Shown here in pieces: positions 34,800-42,838 of a stretch of 64,000 bases of DNA. The notes beneath the pieces were generated by a model that saw only the letters and a list, made by a program, of their open reading frames with translations, was not told the DNA's origin and ran no database searches. Origin of the DNA: Candidatus Thermofonsia Clade 1 bacterium (GTDB lineage: Bacteria > Chloroflexota > Anaerolineae > Aggregatilineales > UBA2796); the NCBI GenBank assembly GCA_002794705.1, contig PGTK01000008.1, positions 1-64,000 of the forward strand, written 5' to 3'. Within the stretch, counting starts at the first letter, position 1. Every line of letters starts with the position of its first letter. A program made the position numbers and the translations under genes.

Positions 34800-36161
34800 G
34801 TGTTTGAGAGCCTGACCAACAAACTGCAAGAGATTTTTGACCGTCTAGGTCGGCGCGGCGTGCTGACCGAAGCCGACGTTGACGTCGCGCTGCGCGAGGT
34901 GCGCCTCGCCTTGCTAGAGGCGGACGTCGCTTTGCCTGTGGCGAAGGATTTCATCAAGCGCGTGCGCGAGCGCGCTATCGGCGCGGAAGTGCTGAAGGCG
35001 CTCAAGCCCAGCCAGATGGTCATTAAGATCGTCTTTGAGGAATTGCAGGCGACTCTGGGGGAACCCGGTCGGCTCAACTTGAGCGGGACGCCGCCTGTGG
35101 TGATCATGCTGGTAGGCTTGCAGGGATCGGGCAAAACGACTACGGCGGCTAAACTGGCGCTCAAACTGCGCCGCGAGGGACGCCGTCCCTATTTGGTGGC
35201 GGCTGATACCTACCGTCCGGCGGCGGTTGATCAGCTCAAGACGCTTGGCAAGCAGCTGGACGTGCCAGTTTATGATGAGGGTACGAGCGCGCCGCCGCCT
35301 GATATCGCTGAGCGCGGGTTGCGCAAGGCGCGAGAGGTCGGGGCGGGCGTCCTGATCGTGGATACGGCGGGGCGTTTGCAGATTGATGAGCGCTTGATGA
35401 CTGAGCTAGAGCAAATCAAGGCGCGTTTGAAGCCCGCTGAAATTCTCTTGGTGGCGGACGCCATGACGGGTCAGGAGGCGGTCAAGATCGCCGAAGGCTT
35501 TCACGCACGGATCGGTCTTACCGGCTTGATCTTGACCAAGATGGATGGCGATGCGCGCGGCGGCGCTGCGATCTCGATGCGCGCTGTGACGGGCGTGCCG
35601 ATCAAGTTTGTGGGCGTGGGCGAAAAGCCTGATGCGCTCGATCAGTTCTACCCGGATCGTATGGCGCAGCGCATCTTGGGCATGGGCGATATGCTCTCGC
35701 TGATCGAAAAGGCGCAAGAGGCGTTCGATCAGCGCGAGGCGGAGCGCTTGAGCAAGAAACTCATGCGCGCTGAGTTCAACCTTGAGGACTTTTTGGCGCA
35801 GATGCAACAAGTCAAGCGCTTGGGTCCGATCAGCCAGTTGATGTCGCTGATTCCGGGCATGGGTCGCCTCAAGGATCAAATTGATGAGGCGGAGGCGGAT
35901 CGCAGCATGAAGAAAATCGAGGCGATCATCCGCTCCATGACGCCTGAGGAACGCCGCGATCCAAAAATCCTGAATGCCAGCCGCAAGCGGCGCATTGCGC
36001 GTGGCGCGGGCTACATCAACACGGAGAAACATCCTGAGCGTGAGCTGGAGGGCATTCAGGAGATCAACGCGCTTTTGCGCCAATTCCGTGAGATGCAGAA
36101 GATGATGAAGATGTTCAAGGGCGGCAGAGGCGATATCAGCCGCCTGCTCAAGGGACAGTGA
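34800..36161 (+). CDS. ffh: Signal recognition particle protein Ffh
   Basis: Ffh (SRP54) binds 4.5S RNA and signal sequences and delivers ribosomes to FtsY. The 453-residue protein has the N domain (1-90), the G domain with GLQGSGKTTTAAKLA (106-120), DTYRPAAVDQLK, DTAGRLQIDERLM and TKMDGDARGGAAISMR, and a Met-rich M domain (about 325-453) with LGPISQLMSLIPGMG and ASRKRRIARGAG, the RNA-binding part. It starts with GTG 34800. It leads an operon with rpsP, khpA and rimM, a common grouping. Confidence 0.96.
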   Translation: MFESLTNKLQEIFDRLGRRGVLTEADVDVALREVRLALLEADVALPVAKDFIKRVRERAIGAEVLKALKPSQMVIKIVFEELQATLGEPGRLNLSGTPPVVIMLVGLQGSGKTTTAAKLALKLRREGRRPYLVAADTYRPAAVDQLKTLGKQLDVPVYDEGTSAPPPDIAERGLRKAREVGAGVLIVDTAGRLQIDERLMTELEQIKARLKPAEILLVADAMTGQEAVKIAEGFHARIGLTGLILTKMDGDARGGAAISMRAVTGVPIKFVGVGEKPDALDQFYPDRMAQRILGMGDMLSLIEKAQEAFDQREAERLSKKLMRAEFNLEDFLAQMQQVKRLGPISQLMSLIPGMGRLKDQIDEAEADRSMKKIEAIIRSMTPEERRDPKILNASRKRRIARGAGYINTEKHPERELEGIQEINALLRQFREMQKMMKMFKGGRGDISRLLKGQ

Positions 36162-36213
36162 GCCTGTCTTTAAGTTGTCTATCTACCGTTTGAGGGGAGC
36201 AATCACCTAGACT

Positions 36214-36603
36214 ATGGTTCGTATCCGTCTACGCCGTGTCGGCTTGAAGAAACAGCCCAGCTACCGTATTGTGGTGGCGCATAGTGAGGCGCCGCGTGAT
36301 GGGCGCTACATCGAGATCATCGGTTTTTATAATCCGCGCACTGAGCCAGAGACCCTTGAGTTGGATGAGGCGCGTGCGCTGCATTGGCTGAAGGTGGGCG
36401 CGCAGCCGAGCGAGCCTGTGGCGCGCATTTTGAAGAAACTTGGCACGCTTGACCGTCTGGCGCGCTTGCACAAGGGCGAGCCGCTGGAGAAATTGGTGGA
36501 AGAGGCGAACGCCGCCCGCGCCGCCATGCCCAAGCCCAGCCCGAAGACCCGCCGCCCGGCGCCTGTGATCAAGCCGACGGCGTTTGAGAGCGCTGCTGAG
36601 TGA
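36214..36603 (+). CDS. rpsP: Ribosomal protein bS16
   Basis: The start MVRIRLRRVGLKKQPSYRIVV and the block RYIEIIGFYNPRTEPETLEL are diagnostic. S16 is an early-binding 30S assembly protein. At 129 residues it is longer than the usual 80-90 because of a C-terminal extension rich in Ala, Pro and Lys (MPKPSPKTRRPAPVIKP), as seen in some other phyla. GAGGGGAGC lies upstream of ATG 36214. The stop overlaps a possible GTG start of khpA. Confidence 0.96.
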   Translation: MVRIRLRRVGLKKQPSYRIVVAHSEAPRDGRYIEIIGFYNPRTEPETLELDEARALHWLKVGAQPSEPVARILKKLGTLDRLARLHKGEPLEKLVEEANAARAAMPKPSPKTRRPAPVIKPTAFESAAE

Positions 36604-36605
36604 TT

Positions 36606-36839
36606 ATGCCGCTGAAAGAGCTGGTCGAGTACGTCGCTAAGTCGCTTGTGGATGAGCCGAGCGCCGTGCGCGTGACTGAGCATATGCGGCGCGGCGCTAT
36701 CGTGATTGAGTTGCACGTCGCGCCTTCGGATATGGGGCGCGTGATCGGCAAGGAAGGGCGCATTGCCAATGCGTTGCGCGCTTTGTTGCGCGTAGCATCG
36801 GCGCGCACGGGCAAGCGCGTAGTTTTGGATATCCATTGA
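36606..36839 (+). CDS. khpA: KH-domain RNA-binding protein KhpA
   Basis: A 77-residue single KH domain: MPLKELVEYVAKSLVDEP, then SDMGRVIGKEGRIANALRALLR, which contains the GxxG loop (IGKEGR). KhpA, usually with KhpB, is a small RNA-binding protein affecting cell division and sRNA function in Gram-positive bacteria. ATG 36606 gives the typical family start; a GTG two codons earlier overlaps the rpsP stop. Its location between rpsP and rimM is the conserved one. Confidence 0.93.
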   Translation: MPLKELVEYVAKSLVDEPSAVRVTEHMRRGAIVIELHVAPSDMGRVIGKEGRIANALRALLRVASARTGKRVVLDIH

Positions 36840-36842
36840 GCT

Positions 36843-37412
36843 GTGTCCACAAATTCGAATGCGCAAATGGCGCGTTTGCCCGCTCAGGGCTATCTGACCG
36901 TCGGACGGGTAGCGCGTCCTCATGGCATACGCGGCGCGCTGCGCGTGCAGGCGCTCACGAGCACGCCGCAACGCATGGGCGACCTTGTGACCATCTACCT
37001 CTCGCACACGCCTGAGCGCGCTGAGACGTTGCGCGCCTATACGGTCGCCCGTTGTCAGCACGACAAGGGCGATCAGTGGCTGATCTTCCTTGAAGGTATC
37101 GAGAGCCGTGAGGCGGCGGATCGGCTGCGCGGGCAGTATATCCTAGTCACTCTGCAAGACGCCGTGCCGCTGGCTGAGGATGAAATCTACCTCTTTCAGG
37201 TCATCGGCTTGACCGTGATCACGGCTGAGGGCGTTGTGCTTGGGCGCGTGGTCAACATCATTGAGACGGGCGCCAATGATGTCTACGTAGTGCAAGGTGA
37301 GCTGTACGGCGAGGTGCTGATCCCTGCCATCGAGAGCGTGGTGCGCCATATTGACATGGATAACGGCGTGATGCACATCACGCCCTTGCCCGGCTTGCTA
37401 CCTGATAGCTAG
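36843..37412 (+). CDS. rimM: Ribosome maturation factor RimM
   Basis: RimM binds S19 and helps 30S maturation. The 189-residue protein shows GYLTVGRVARPHGIRGALRVQALTS in its N-terminal domain (stated as overlapping blocks GYLTVGRVARPHG and GIRGALRVQ), ESREAADRLRGQYILV and the PRC-barrel part DEIYLFQVIGLTVITAEG, GANDVYVV and LLPD at the C-terminus. It starts with GTG 36843 (an internal ATG at 36867 is also possible). The usual partner trmD is not next to it; instead a convergent amidase overlaps by four bases. Confidence 0.94.
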   Translation: MSTNSNAQMARLPAQGYLTVGRVARPHGIRGALRVQALTSTPQRMGDLVTIYLSHTPERAETLRAYTVARCQHDKGDQWLIFLEGIESREAADRLRGQYILVTLQDAVPLAEDEIYLFQVIGLTVITAEGVVLGRVVNIIETGANDVYVVQGELYGEVLIPAIESVVRHIDMDNGVMHITPLPGLLPDS

Positions 37413-38824
37413 AGAGGAATCGGCGGCGCTTTGGTGCGCCACTCGGATGCCTGCTCATAGGCGTAGGCGGCGCGCAGCAGGCGATCCTCAGCCCCATACG
37501 GCGCGACGATCTGTAAGCCGATTGGCAGTCCCTGTGTGTTGAAGCCGCACGGCACTGAGATAGCTGGCACGCCCGCCATGTTGAAATACGCCGTGAAGGC
37601 AGAGAGGCGCGCTCGCGCCATTTCTTTGGCGGTTTCATCGCCTAATGGCACAGCGACCATGGGTGTGCTGGGCGTTAGCACCAGATCGTACTCCTCAAAG
37701 AGCCGCTCCATCTGCCACGCCGCTAGGACTTGCGCACGGCGCGCCTTGGCGTACTCAACGGCTGTGACGCCGCCTTCGTTGCGCAGGCGGGCTAGGACAT
37801 CAGCGCCGAACAGATTGGGTTCGCGCCGTAGGCGATCCGCGTAGATCATGGCGGCTTCGCTGGCTGTGATCGTGCGGCTGAGCTGCGTGGTCTCTTTGAC
37901 GTTCAGGCGCGACTCGGTCTTGAGCGGGACGACGTGCGCGCCAAGCGACTCGAAAACGGCGGCAGCAGCTTGCACAGCCGCCCGAATCTCAGGATCGCAG
38001 TCGTTGAAGTAGTCATCATCGGCTAGGGCGATGTACCAATCTTGTATGCCATGATCTAGCCCTGAGAAAAAGTCGTTTTCGGGCAGTTCGACGGCATATG
38101 GATCGTCAGCGTCGTACTCAGAGAGCCACGCCATCAGCAGCGCCATATCTTCCACTGTGCGCGTCATTGCCCCAGCGTGATCGAGCGAATAGCTGAGCGG
38201 CAACATCCCGCGCACGCTCAGACGCCCGTAACTCGGTTTCAAGCCCACGACTCCGCACAGCGCCGCCGGGATGCGAATTGAGCCGCGCGTATCGCTGCCG
38301 AGCGCCGCCATGCACAAATGCGCCGCTACCGCCGCCGCCGATCCGCCGCTTGAGCCGCCCGCGATGTAATCAGGGTTATACGGATTGCGGCACGCGCCAT
38401 AATGCGGATTATCGCTCAGCACACCTAGCGCGATCTCATGCATGTTTAGCTTGCCCAATAGTACAGCGCTGTACTGCTCCAGTAGCTCCACAAGGAAAGC
38501 ATTGCGATTCGGCACATTGTTTGCCCAGAACTGTGTGCCAGCTGTGGTGCGAATGCCTTTGGTCTCGTAGAGGTCTTTGAGGGCATAGGGAATGCCGTGT
38601 AGGGCGCTGCGCCTGCCACTCTTGTGCAAAACGGACTCAGCGAGGCGGACGCGCTCAAGCGCATAGTCGGCTATGACGGTCAGGAAGGCGTTCAGGCGCG
38701 GATTAAGACGCTCAATCCGCTGCAAATGCGCCTCAGTCAGCGCCACAGGCGAGAGTTCACGCGCACCAATGGCATGGACGGCTTGGATGAGTGAGAGTTG
38801 GGTTAGATCGGTCGTTTCGGTCAT
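37409..38824 (-). CDS. Amidase-signature hydrolase
   Basis: A 471-residue AS-family enzyme. The Ser-cisSer-Lys triad is visible: Lys in GIPYALKDLYETKGI, the Gly/Ser loop YIAGGSSGGSAAAVAAHL, and the nucleophile in LGSDTRGSIRIPAALCG. The family includes GatA, indoleacetamide hydrolase, and nylon- and urea-type amidases. GatA is possible, but gatB and gatC are absent and the C-terminal part differs from classic GatA, so substrate is left open. It converges with rimM, sharing a CTAG that serves as a stop on both strands. A TATAAT element at 38859-38864 (minus strand) may be its -10 box. Confidence 0.88.
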   Translation of the reverse strand: MTETTDLTQLSLIQAVHAIGARELSPVALTEAHLQRIERLNPRLNAFLTVIADYALERVRLAESVLHKSGRRSALHGIPYALKDLYETKGIRTTAGTQFWANNVPNRNAFLVELLEQYSAVLLGKLNMHEIALGVLSDNPHYGACRNPYNPDYIAGGSSGGSAAAVAAHLCMAALGSDTRGSIRIPAALCGVVGLKPSYGRLSVRGMLPLSYSLDHAGAMTRTVEDMALLMAWLSEYDADDPYAVELPENDFFSGLDHGIQDWYIALADDDYFNDCDPEIRAAVQAAAAVFESLGAHVVPLKTESRLNVKETTQLSRTITASEAAMIYADRLRREPNLFGADVLARLRNEGGVTAVEYAKARRAQVLAAWQMERLFEEYDLVLTPSTPMVAVPLGDETAKEMARARLSAFTAYFNMAGVPAISVPCGFNTQGLPIGLQIVAPYGAEDRLLRAAYAYEQASEWRTKAPPIPL

Positions 38825-38858
38825 GGGAACTGCCTTTCTGGGTGCGCTGCGGCTTATG

Positions 38859-38864
38859 ATTATA
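38859..38864 (-). promoter_or_regulatory. -10 element of the amidase gene
   Basis: Perfect TATAAT on the minus strand, 35 nt before the ATG; no clear -35 box. Confidence 0.4.
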
Positions 38865-38904
38865 CAGCAGAGTCGCTTGGGCGCGATTCAGGCGTGCCAC
38901 AGGC

Positions 38905-38933
38905 TTGTTTAGCGCGTCAAGATGCGCTAAAAT
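38905..38933 (+). promoter_or_regulatory. Promoter of the MBL-fold gene, with embedded operator-like palindrome
   Basis: TTGTTT (38905-38910), 17-bp spacer, TAAAAT (38928-38933). A perfect dyad, TTTAGCGC-N8-GCGCTAAA (38908-38931), fills the spacer and touches both boxes, as a repressor site would. Confidence 0.6.
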
Positions 38934-38996
38934 AGCCCTGTATACTTGTGCGCAGACATCGGCAAGCGCACCTGAACCTAGAGAGACTCAGCTTTC

Positions 38997-39632
38997 ATGG
39001 AAATCACGTGGTACGGACACAGCTGCTTTCGCTTAGCAGAGCGTGGTAAAGCCTCAGTGGTCACTGACCCGTTTGACGGTCATTTGGGTTTGCCAGTGCC
39101 AAAGCTGAAGGCGGAGATCGTCACCATCAGCCACATGGCGCACGGACACAGCTACGCTGAAGGCGTCAAGGGCGTCCAGCGCGTGATTCACGGTGCCGGC
39201 GAGTACGAGATCGGCGGCGTATTCGTCATTGGCGTGGCGCTGCACAACACAGCGCTACAAGCGCCCAAGCCGAACATCGCCTATGTGATAGATTATGACG
39301 GCTTGCGCGTGGCGCACTTGGGCGATCTGGATCACATTCCGCCTCAAGCCGTGATCGAGGCGCTAGAGACTGTGCATGTGGCGCTGATCCCCGTGGGCGG
39401 CGGCGGCGGCTTGAACGCTACGCAAGCCGTTGAGCTGATCGGTCTGTTAGAGCCGAATTATGTCATCCCTATGCACTATCAGCTGCCCAACAGCACGCTC
39501 ACGCTCGATCCGCTCGACCGTTTCCTGCGCGAAATGGGCGTCAGCCGCGTGCAACAAGAGCAGGTCTTTAAGGTAAGCGCCAGCAATCTGCCTGAGCAGA
39601 CGCAAGTTGTGGTAATGGAGCAGAGCGCCTGA
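38997..39632 (+). CDS. Metallo-beta-lactamase-fold protein, UlaG-like
   Basis: A 211-residue single-domain MBL-fold protein. MEITWYGHSCFRLAERGK, VVTDPFDGHLG, GAGEYEIGGVFVIGV, LRVAHLGDLDHIP, VALIPVGGGGGLNATQAVEL and YVIPMHYQLP follow the order of the UlaG/YhfI-type hydrolases. The metal motif, normally HxHxxH, reads S-H-M-A-H-G-H here: the second His is displaced by one residue. Activity is therefore uncertain. Expression comes from a promoter with a built-in palindrome. A 101-residue gene follows one base after the stop. Confidence 0.8.
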   Translation: MEITWYGHSCFRLAERGKASVVTDPFDGHLGLPVPKLKAEIVTISHMAHGHSYAEGVKGVQRVIHGAGEYEIGGVFVIGVALHNTALQAPKPNIAYVIDYDGLRVAHLGDLDHIPPQAVIEALETVHVALIPVGGGGGLNATQAVELIGLLEPNYVIPMHYQLPNSTLTLDPLDRFLREMGVSRVQQEQVFKVSASNLPEQTQVVVMEQSA

Positions 39633-39633
39633 G

Positions 39634-39939
39634 ATGCAAGTCAAGCTGATTTTAACCTATGACATCCTGCCCGGACGCGACCAAGACTATTTCGAATTCC
39701 TTGTGCGCGAGCTGGCGCCGGGCTTGGCACGGCTCGGTCTGGAGCCGACAGAGAGCTGGTATACCATGTACGGCAAGCGCCCGACCATTCTGCTGGGCGG
39801 CATTGCCGAAGATTACAAGACGGCGCGGGCGATCCTAGAGCATCCTGAGTGGAAGGCGCTCTACGAGCGCTTGAGCAACTATGTCACGAATTTTCAGAGC
39901 AAGATCATCCGCGTGACACCGTACTTTCCACTGGTCTAG
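39634..39939 (+). CDS. Conserved small protein, possible dimeric alpha-beta barrel
   Basis: A 101-residue protein starting MQVKLILTYDILPGRDQDYFEFL, followed by ELAPGLARLGLEPTESWYTMYG, ILLGGIAEDYKTARAILEHPEW and a C-terminal VTPYFPLV. The beta-alpha-beta-beta-alpha-beta order with terminal strand is like small monooxygenase/YciI-type dimeric barrels, but no catalytic residue is apparent. It is in an operon with the MBL-fold gene (one base apart) and overlaps the convergent zinc-ribbon gene. Function is unknown. Confidence 0.7.
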   Translation: MQVKLILTYDILPGRDQDYFEFLVRELAPGLARLGLEPTESWYTMYGKRPTILLGGIAEDYKTARAILEHPEWKALYERLSNYVTNFQSKIIRVTPYFPLV

Positions 39940-40126
39940 CCACTTGGCAGGGCGCCTCATCCAGATATTCAATCAGGCAGGCGTCGGCACAGCACTCCTG
40001 ATAGCCGCAGCGCGTGCACAGGCGCTTACAGCGCCGCTCCACAACGCTGAGCGCACCACAGATCGGGCAATGGCGCGCCTGCTCGCGCAGCCGCTCCCGC
40101 AGAGAGGGCGACTGTCTAGCCCGCAT
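39905..40126 (-). CDS. Small zinc-ribbon protein
   Basis: A 73-residue protein with eight Cys: C20-x2-C23 (CPICG), then C33, C37, C40 (RRCKRLCTRCGY), and C45, C46, C50. The two CxxC(G) knuckles form a zinc ribbon. It starts two bases after the LiaF-like gene and is probably translated from the sigma-factor transcript. The last 35 bases overlap the convergent 101-residue gene. The role may be nucleic-acid or protein binding; no further claim is possible. Confidence 0.6.
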   Translation of the reverse strand: MRARQSPSLRERLREQARHCPICGALSVVERRCKRLCTRCGYQECCADACLIEYLDEAPCQVARPVESTVSRG

Positions 40127-40128
40127 GA

Positions 40129-40938
40129 CTATACCTGTCCTGCCTGCACACTGACCAAACGCAGCGTACCGAACGTGCTACCCATTTCGGCGTAAGTGAC
40201 GCGCTCTGCTTCAGCGTAGTTCAGCGTGGCGTAGAGATCGTCGGCTAGGCGCATGAAGTAGCGCTCATCCACCTGCAGACGGGCGAAGGGCTTCCGCCGT
40301 ATGCGCACCGTTGCCGCACAGCCCTCTGGCACAGCAATGGTCACATTGCCAAAGGTCGAGAGGGCGCGCACGCCCTGCCCAACTAGCTCCGGCAGCACAA
40401 TGCGGATATCGCCGAAGCCCGTGCCTAGCTCTGCTCGATTGATCGGGATGCCGCGCAAGTCCATCTCGATCTCGCCTAAGAAAGCGCTCACTAGGACGTT
40501 CCAAGGCAGGTCGCGTGCCAAGCCGATCTCCCAGTCAGCTAGCGAGAACAGCCATGTGCGTCCGCGCTGCATGGTCAGGCGCGCCGTCTCGCCGCGCACG
40601 GCTAGGTCAGGGCGCGAGCGAGCGGTATAACTCCCGGCGATCAAGCGCCCCTCGCGGCGCAAGGCGCGCACTTTCACGTCCAACTCGCCGCTATACGCCT
40701 CCAGACTGGCAGCACGGACTGTGCCGCGAGTAATGCCGAAGGCTTGCGCCGCCCAGCTGATCCCCCAATCACCGCGCAGCAAAAGCTGGACGCCTAACAG
40801 GATCAGGATCAGCGGCGCATACGGCGCAAGGTCTGCTTCAGGCAAGAGGCGGAAGTTGCGCAGCAGCAAATAGCCGCCGCCGCCCAACAGCAGCGCGATC
40901 AGGATATACGGCGGACGCTCCACGCGCATGGCGCTCAC
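40129..40938 (-). CDS. LiaF-like membrane protein
   Basis: A 269-residue protein with two N-terminal helices ([21 protein letters not shown] and [14 protein letters not shown]) and a C-terminal beta-helix-like domain of repeated hydrophobic strands ([65 protein letters not shown]). This toastrack/LiaF_C-type layout is found in LiaF and related envelope-stress proteins. The GTG start overlaps the sigma-factor stop, so it is coupled to rpoD. No LiaRS two-component pair is adjacent. Confidence 0.7.
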   Translation of the reverse strand: MSAMRVERPPYILIALLLGGGGYLLLRNFRLLPEADLAPYAPLILILLGVQLLLRGDWGISWAAQAFGITRGTVRAASLEAYSGELDVKVRALRREGRLIAGSYTARSRPDLAVRGETARLTMQRGRTWLFSLADWEIGLARDLPWNVLVSAFLGEIEMDLRGIPINRAELGTGFGDIRIVLPELVGQGVRALSTFGNVTIAVPEGCAATVRIRRKPFARLQVDERYFMRLADDLYATLNYAEAERVTYAEMGSTFGTLRLVSVQAGQV

Positions 40939-42182
40939 TCCTGATCGAGCAGGAAGTCTTTAAGGATGTGGTGCGAGGAAGAGCGCCGCAGGCGATTGAG
41001 CGCCTGTGCCTCCAACTGCCTGACTCGCTCACGGGTCACGCCGATTGCCCTGCCCACCTCTTCCAGCGTGTGCATCTCGCCATCTTCCAGACCGTAGCGC
41101 AGCCGCAGGATATGCGCCTCGCGCTCAGGCAGGCGATTGAGCGCCTCCATCAGGTGATGGCGCAACATCTCACGGTCAGTTGCCTCTGAGGGCGAGAGTT
41201 CGCGGGTATCCTCTACAAAATCGCCGATCTCAGTCTCTTCATCTTCATCGGTCGGCGATTCAAGGCTGATCGGGCGGCGCGAATTCTCCAGGAGCACGCT
41301 GATCTTATCGGGCGTGGTCTCCATTGCCTCAGCGATCTCCTCAAGGCTTGGCTCGCGCCCTAGCGTCTGGGTCAGGCTGAGCGAGAGGCGGCGCAAGCGA
41401 TTGATCTGATCGCCCATATGGACAGGCACACGAATGGTGCGCCCCTGATCGGCGACGGCACGGCTGACCGCTTGGCGAATCCACCAAGTGGCGTAGGTGC
41501 TGAACTTATGCCCGCGCTGATACTCGAATTTGCGCGCCGCACGGATCAAGCCGATGTTGCCCTCTTGGATCAAATCGAGGAATGGCACGCCGCGCCCGAT
41601 GTATTTCTTAGCCACGCTGATCACAAGGCGCGAGTTCGCCTTGATCAAATGCTCTTGCGCCGCCACGCCCTCTTCAACCAGCCGCTCCAGCTCATAGCGC
41701 TGATCAAGCGGCAAACGGTCGCCGTATTCAGCCAATTGCTCTTCGGCAAGGCGTCCGCGCTCCATGCGTTTGGCAAGGCGCACTTCCTCATCGGCGCTCA
41801 GCAGCGGCACGCGCCCGGCTTCCTTCAAATACAAGCCGACCACGTCATCAATCTCAATTGCCTGCTGATAGCCCTCATCCTCGATCAGATCAAGCTCAAG
41901 CGCGCCCAAATCGTCCACATCAGCCAGCGACTCGTCTAGCATGAGGTCGCCTGCTGAGTCTATGGCAGCAAGATCAGGGCTTTCAGCGGGCGGCTCGGTC
42001 AGAATCGGCACGCCCAGCTGAGTCAAGGTGTCAATCACATCCTCGATCAGCTCGATATTCTGCTCAGCCTCAGGGATAAGCGCCAAGATATCATCATAAA
42101 GCACATAGCCCTGCGCCTCAGCCTTTGCGCTCAGCTGCTGCTGAATATGTTGCTGGGTTGCTTTATCCGCTATCATCAACAT
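40935..42182 (-). CDS. rpoD: Primary sigma factor of the sigma-70 group
   Basis: A 415-residue sigma factor. Region 1.2 ([20 protein letters not shown]), regions 2.1-2.4 ([54 protein letters not shown] with the -10 recognition helix), region 3 ([16 protein letters not shown]...) and region 4.2 ([20 protein letters not shown]) are all clear. The N-terminal 100 residues are a short acidic region 1.1. This composition marks the housekeeping factor, in agreement with the TTGnnn/TAnnnT promoters seen here. Start is ATG 42182 or 42176; GGAGGA lies somewhat far upstream. A terminator isolates it from the upstream gene. Confidence 0.93.
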   Translation of the reverse strand: MLMIADKATQQHIQQQLSAKAEAQGYVLYDDILALIPEAEQNIELIEDVIDTLTQLGVPILTEPPAESPDLAAIDSAGDLMLDESLADVDDLGALELDLIEDEGYQQAIEIDDVVGLYLKEAGRVPLLSADEEVRLAKRMERGRLAEEQLAEYGDRLPLDQRYELERLVEEGVAAQEHLIKANSRLVISVAKKYIGRGVPFLDLIQEGNIGLIRAARKFEYQRGHKFSTYATWWIRQAVSRAVADQGRTIRVPVHMGDQINRLRRLSLSLTQTLGREPSLEEIAEAMETTPDKISVLLENSRRPISLESPTDEDEETEIGDFVEDTRELSPSEATDREMLRHHLMEALNRLPEREAHILRLRYGLEDGEMHTLEEVGRAIGVTRERVRQLEAQALNRLRRSSSHHILKDFLLDQE

Positions 42183-42206
42183 CCCGATTCGTATGTATCC
42201 TCCGAC

Positions 42207-42234
42207 AAAAAAACCCTACCAGAGAGCGGCAGGG
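42207..42234 (-). terminator. Terminator of the Gld-type ABC operon
   Basis: On the minus strand, CCCTGCC / GGTAGGG (7 bp, one G-U) with a 7-nt loop, then seven T. Confidence 0.85.
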
Positions 42235-42271
42235 CGACCTACGAAAGCGCAAACAATCTGACGCTTACGTT

Positions 42272-42835
42272 TTAGGGTGCCGCTAGTCCCTCCACTGCGC
42301 TTATCAGCGCTGCCGCTTGTTCCGCTGGGACAAGCAGGATAGCCTGTGAGCCGTCCCGTTGGATGTAGGCAAGCGTCTGATCGGGCGAAGTGCTGCCAAT
42401 GTACAAGGTATACGTTCGATCAGCCACAAACCGAATGACGTACCGTCCGCCGTCTGCCAACCCGAATGCCTCCAAATTTGTGCTGTCTATAATACGATTA
42501 TAGCGCAAACTTGCCAAACCGTTCAGCAAACGCGCAACTTTGGTCAGATCGGGCAGGCTTGGCGCGTCGCGCTCAGAGCGGAATGCCTGCCAATCGCCCG
42601 CCGTCTTGATCAGCGTGATTTTAGCAGGCTTTGCCGCATCGCGCCGATCTTCCAAGTCCATGCGCGTGATCTGGGCAGGCAAGGCACGCGGGAAAACGTA
42701 CGGGATCGGCGTGGGACTGGGCTGTCCCCCTGTGCTAGGCGGCGCCCGACGCGGAAAGACCAGGGCGGAGGCGCCCAGCAAGGCAATGAAGACCACAAAC
42801 AGGATGATGACCGTACGCCGCTGCGCGCCGCCCAT
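42272..42835 (-). CDS. DUF4340-type membrane-anchored protein
   Basis: A 187-residue protein with one N-terminal helix (TVIILFVVFIALLGASALVF), a short Thr/Pro linker, and a DUF4340-like domain: ITRMDLEDRR, ADWQAFRSERDAPSLPDLTKVARLL-like segment, LASLRYNRIIDSTNLEAFGL and YTLYIGSTSPDQTLAYI. DUF4340 proteins accompany Gld-type ABC systems in several phyla. It is the last gene of this operon, 3 nt after the GldG-like gene, and is followed by a strong terminator. Its function is unknown. Confidence 0.82.
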   Translation of the reverse strand: MGGAQRRTVIILFVVFIALLGASALVFPRRAPPSTGGQPSPTPIPYVFPRALPAQITRMDLEDRRDAAKPAKITLIKTAGDWQAFRSERDAPSLPDLTKVARLLNGLASLRYNRIIDSTNLEAFGLADGGRYVIRFVADRTYTLYIGSTSPDQTLAYIQRDGSQAILLVPAEQAAALISAVEGLAAP

Positions 42836-42838
42836 AGC

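Noticed and set aside
34634..35164. Long upstream extension of the 97-residue protein
   Set aside because: Runs through both divergent promoters and antisense to ffh.
35406..36083. Long open frame on the minus strand, antisense to ffh
   Set aside because: It lies wholly inside the conserved ffh gene and has a His/Arg-rich composition typical of an opposite-strand shadow; no ribosome site or family motif.
38908..38931. TTTAGCGC dyad as a terminator
   Set aside because: No gene ends before it and no T-run follows; it lies within a divergent promoter region.
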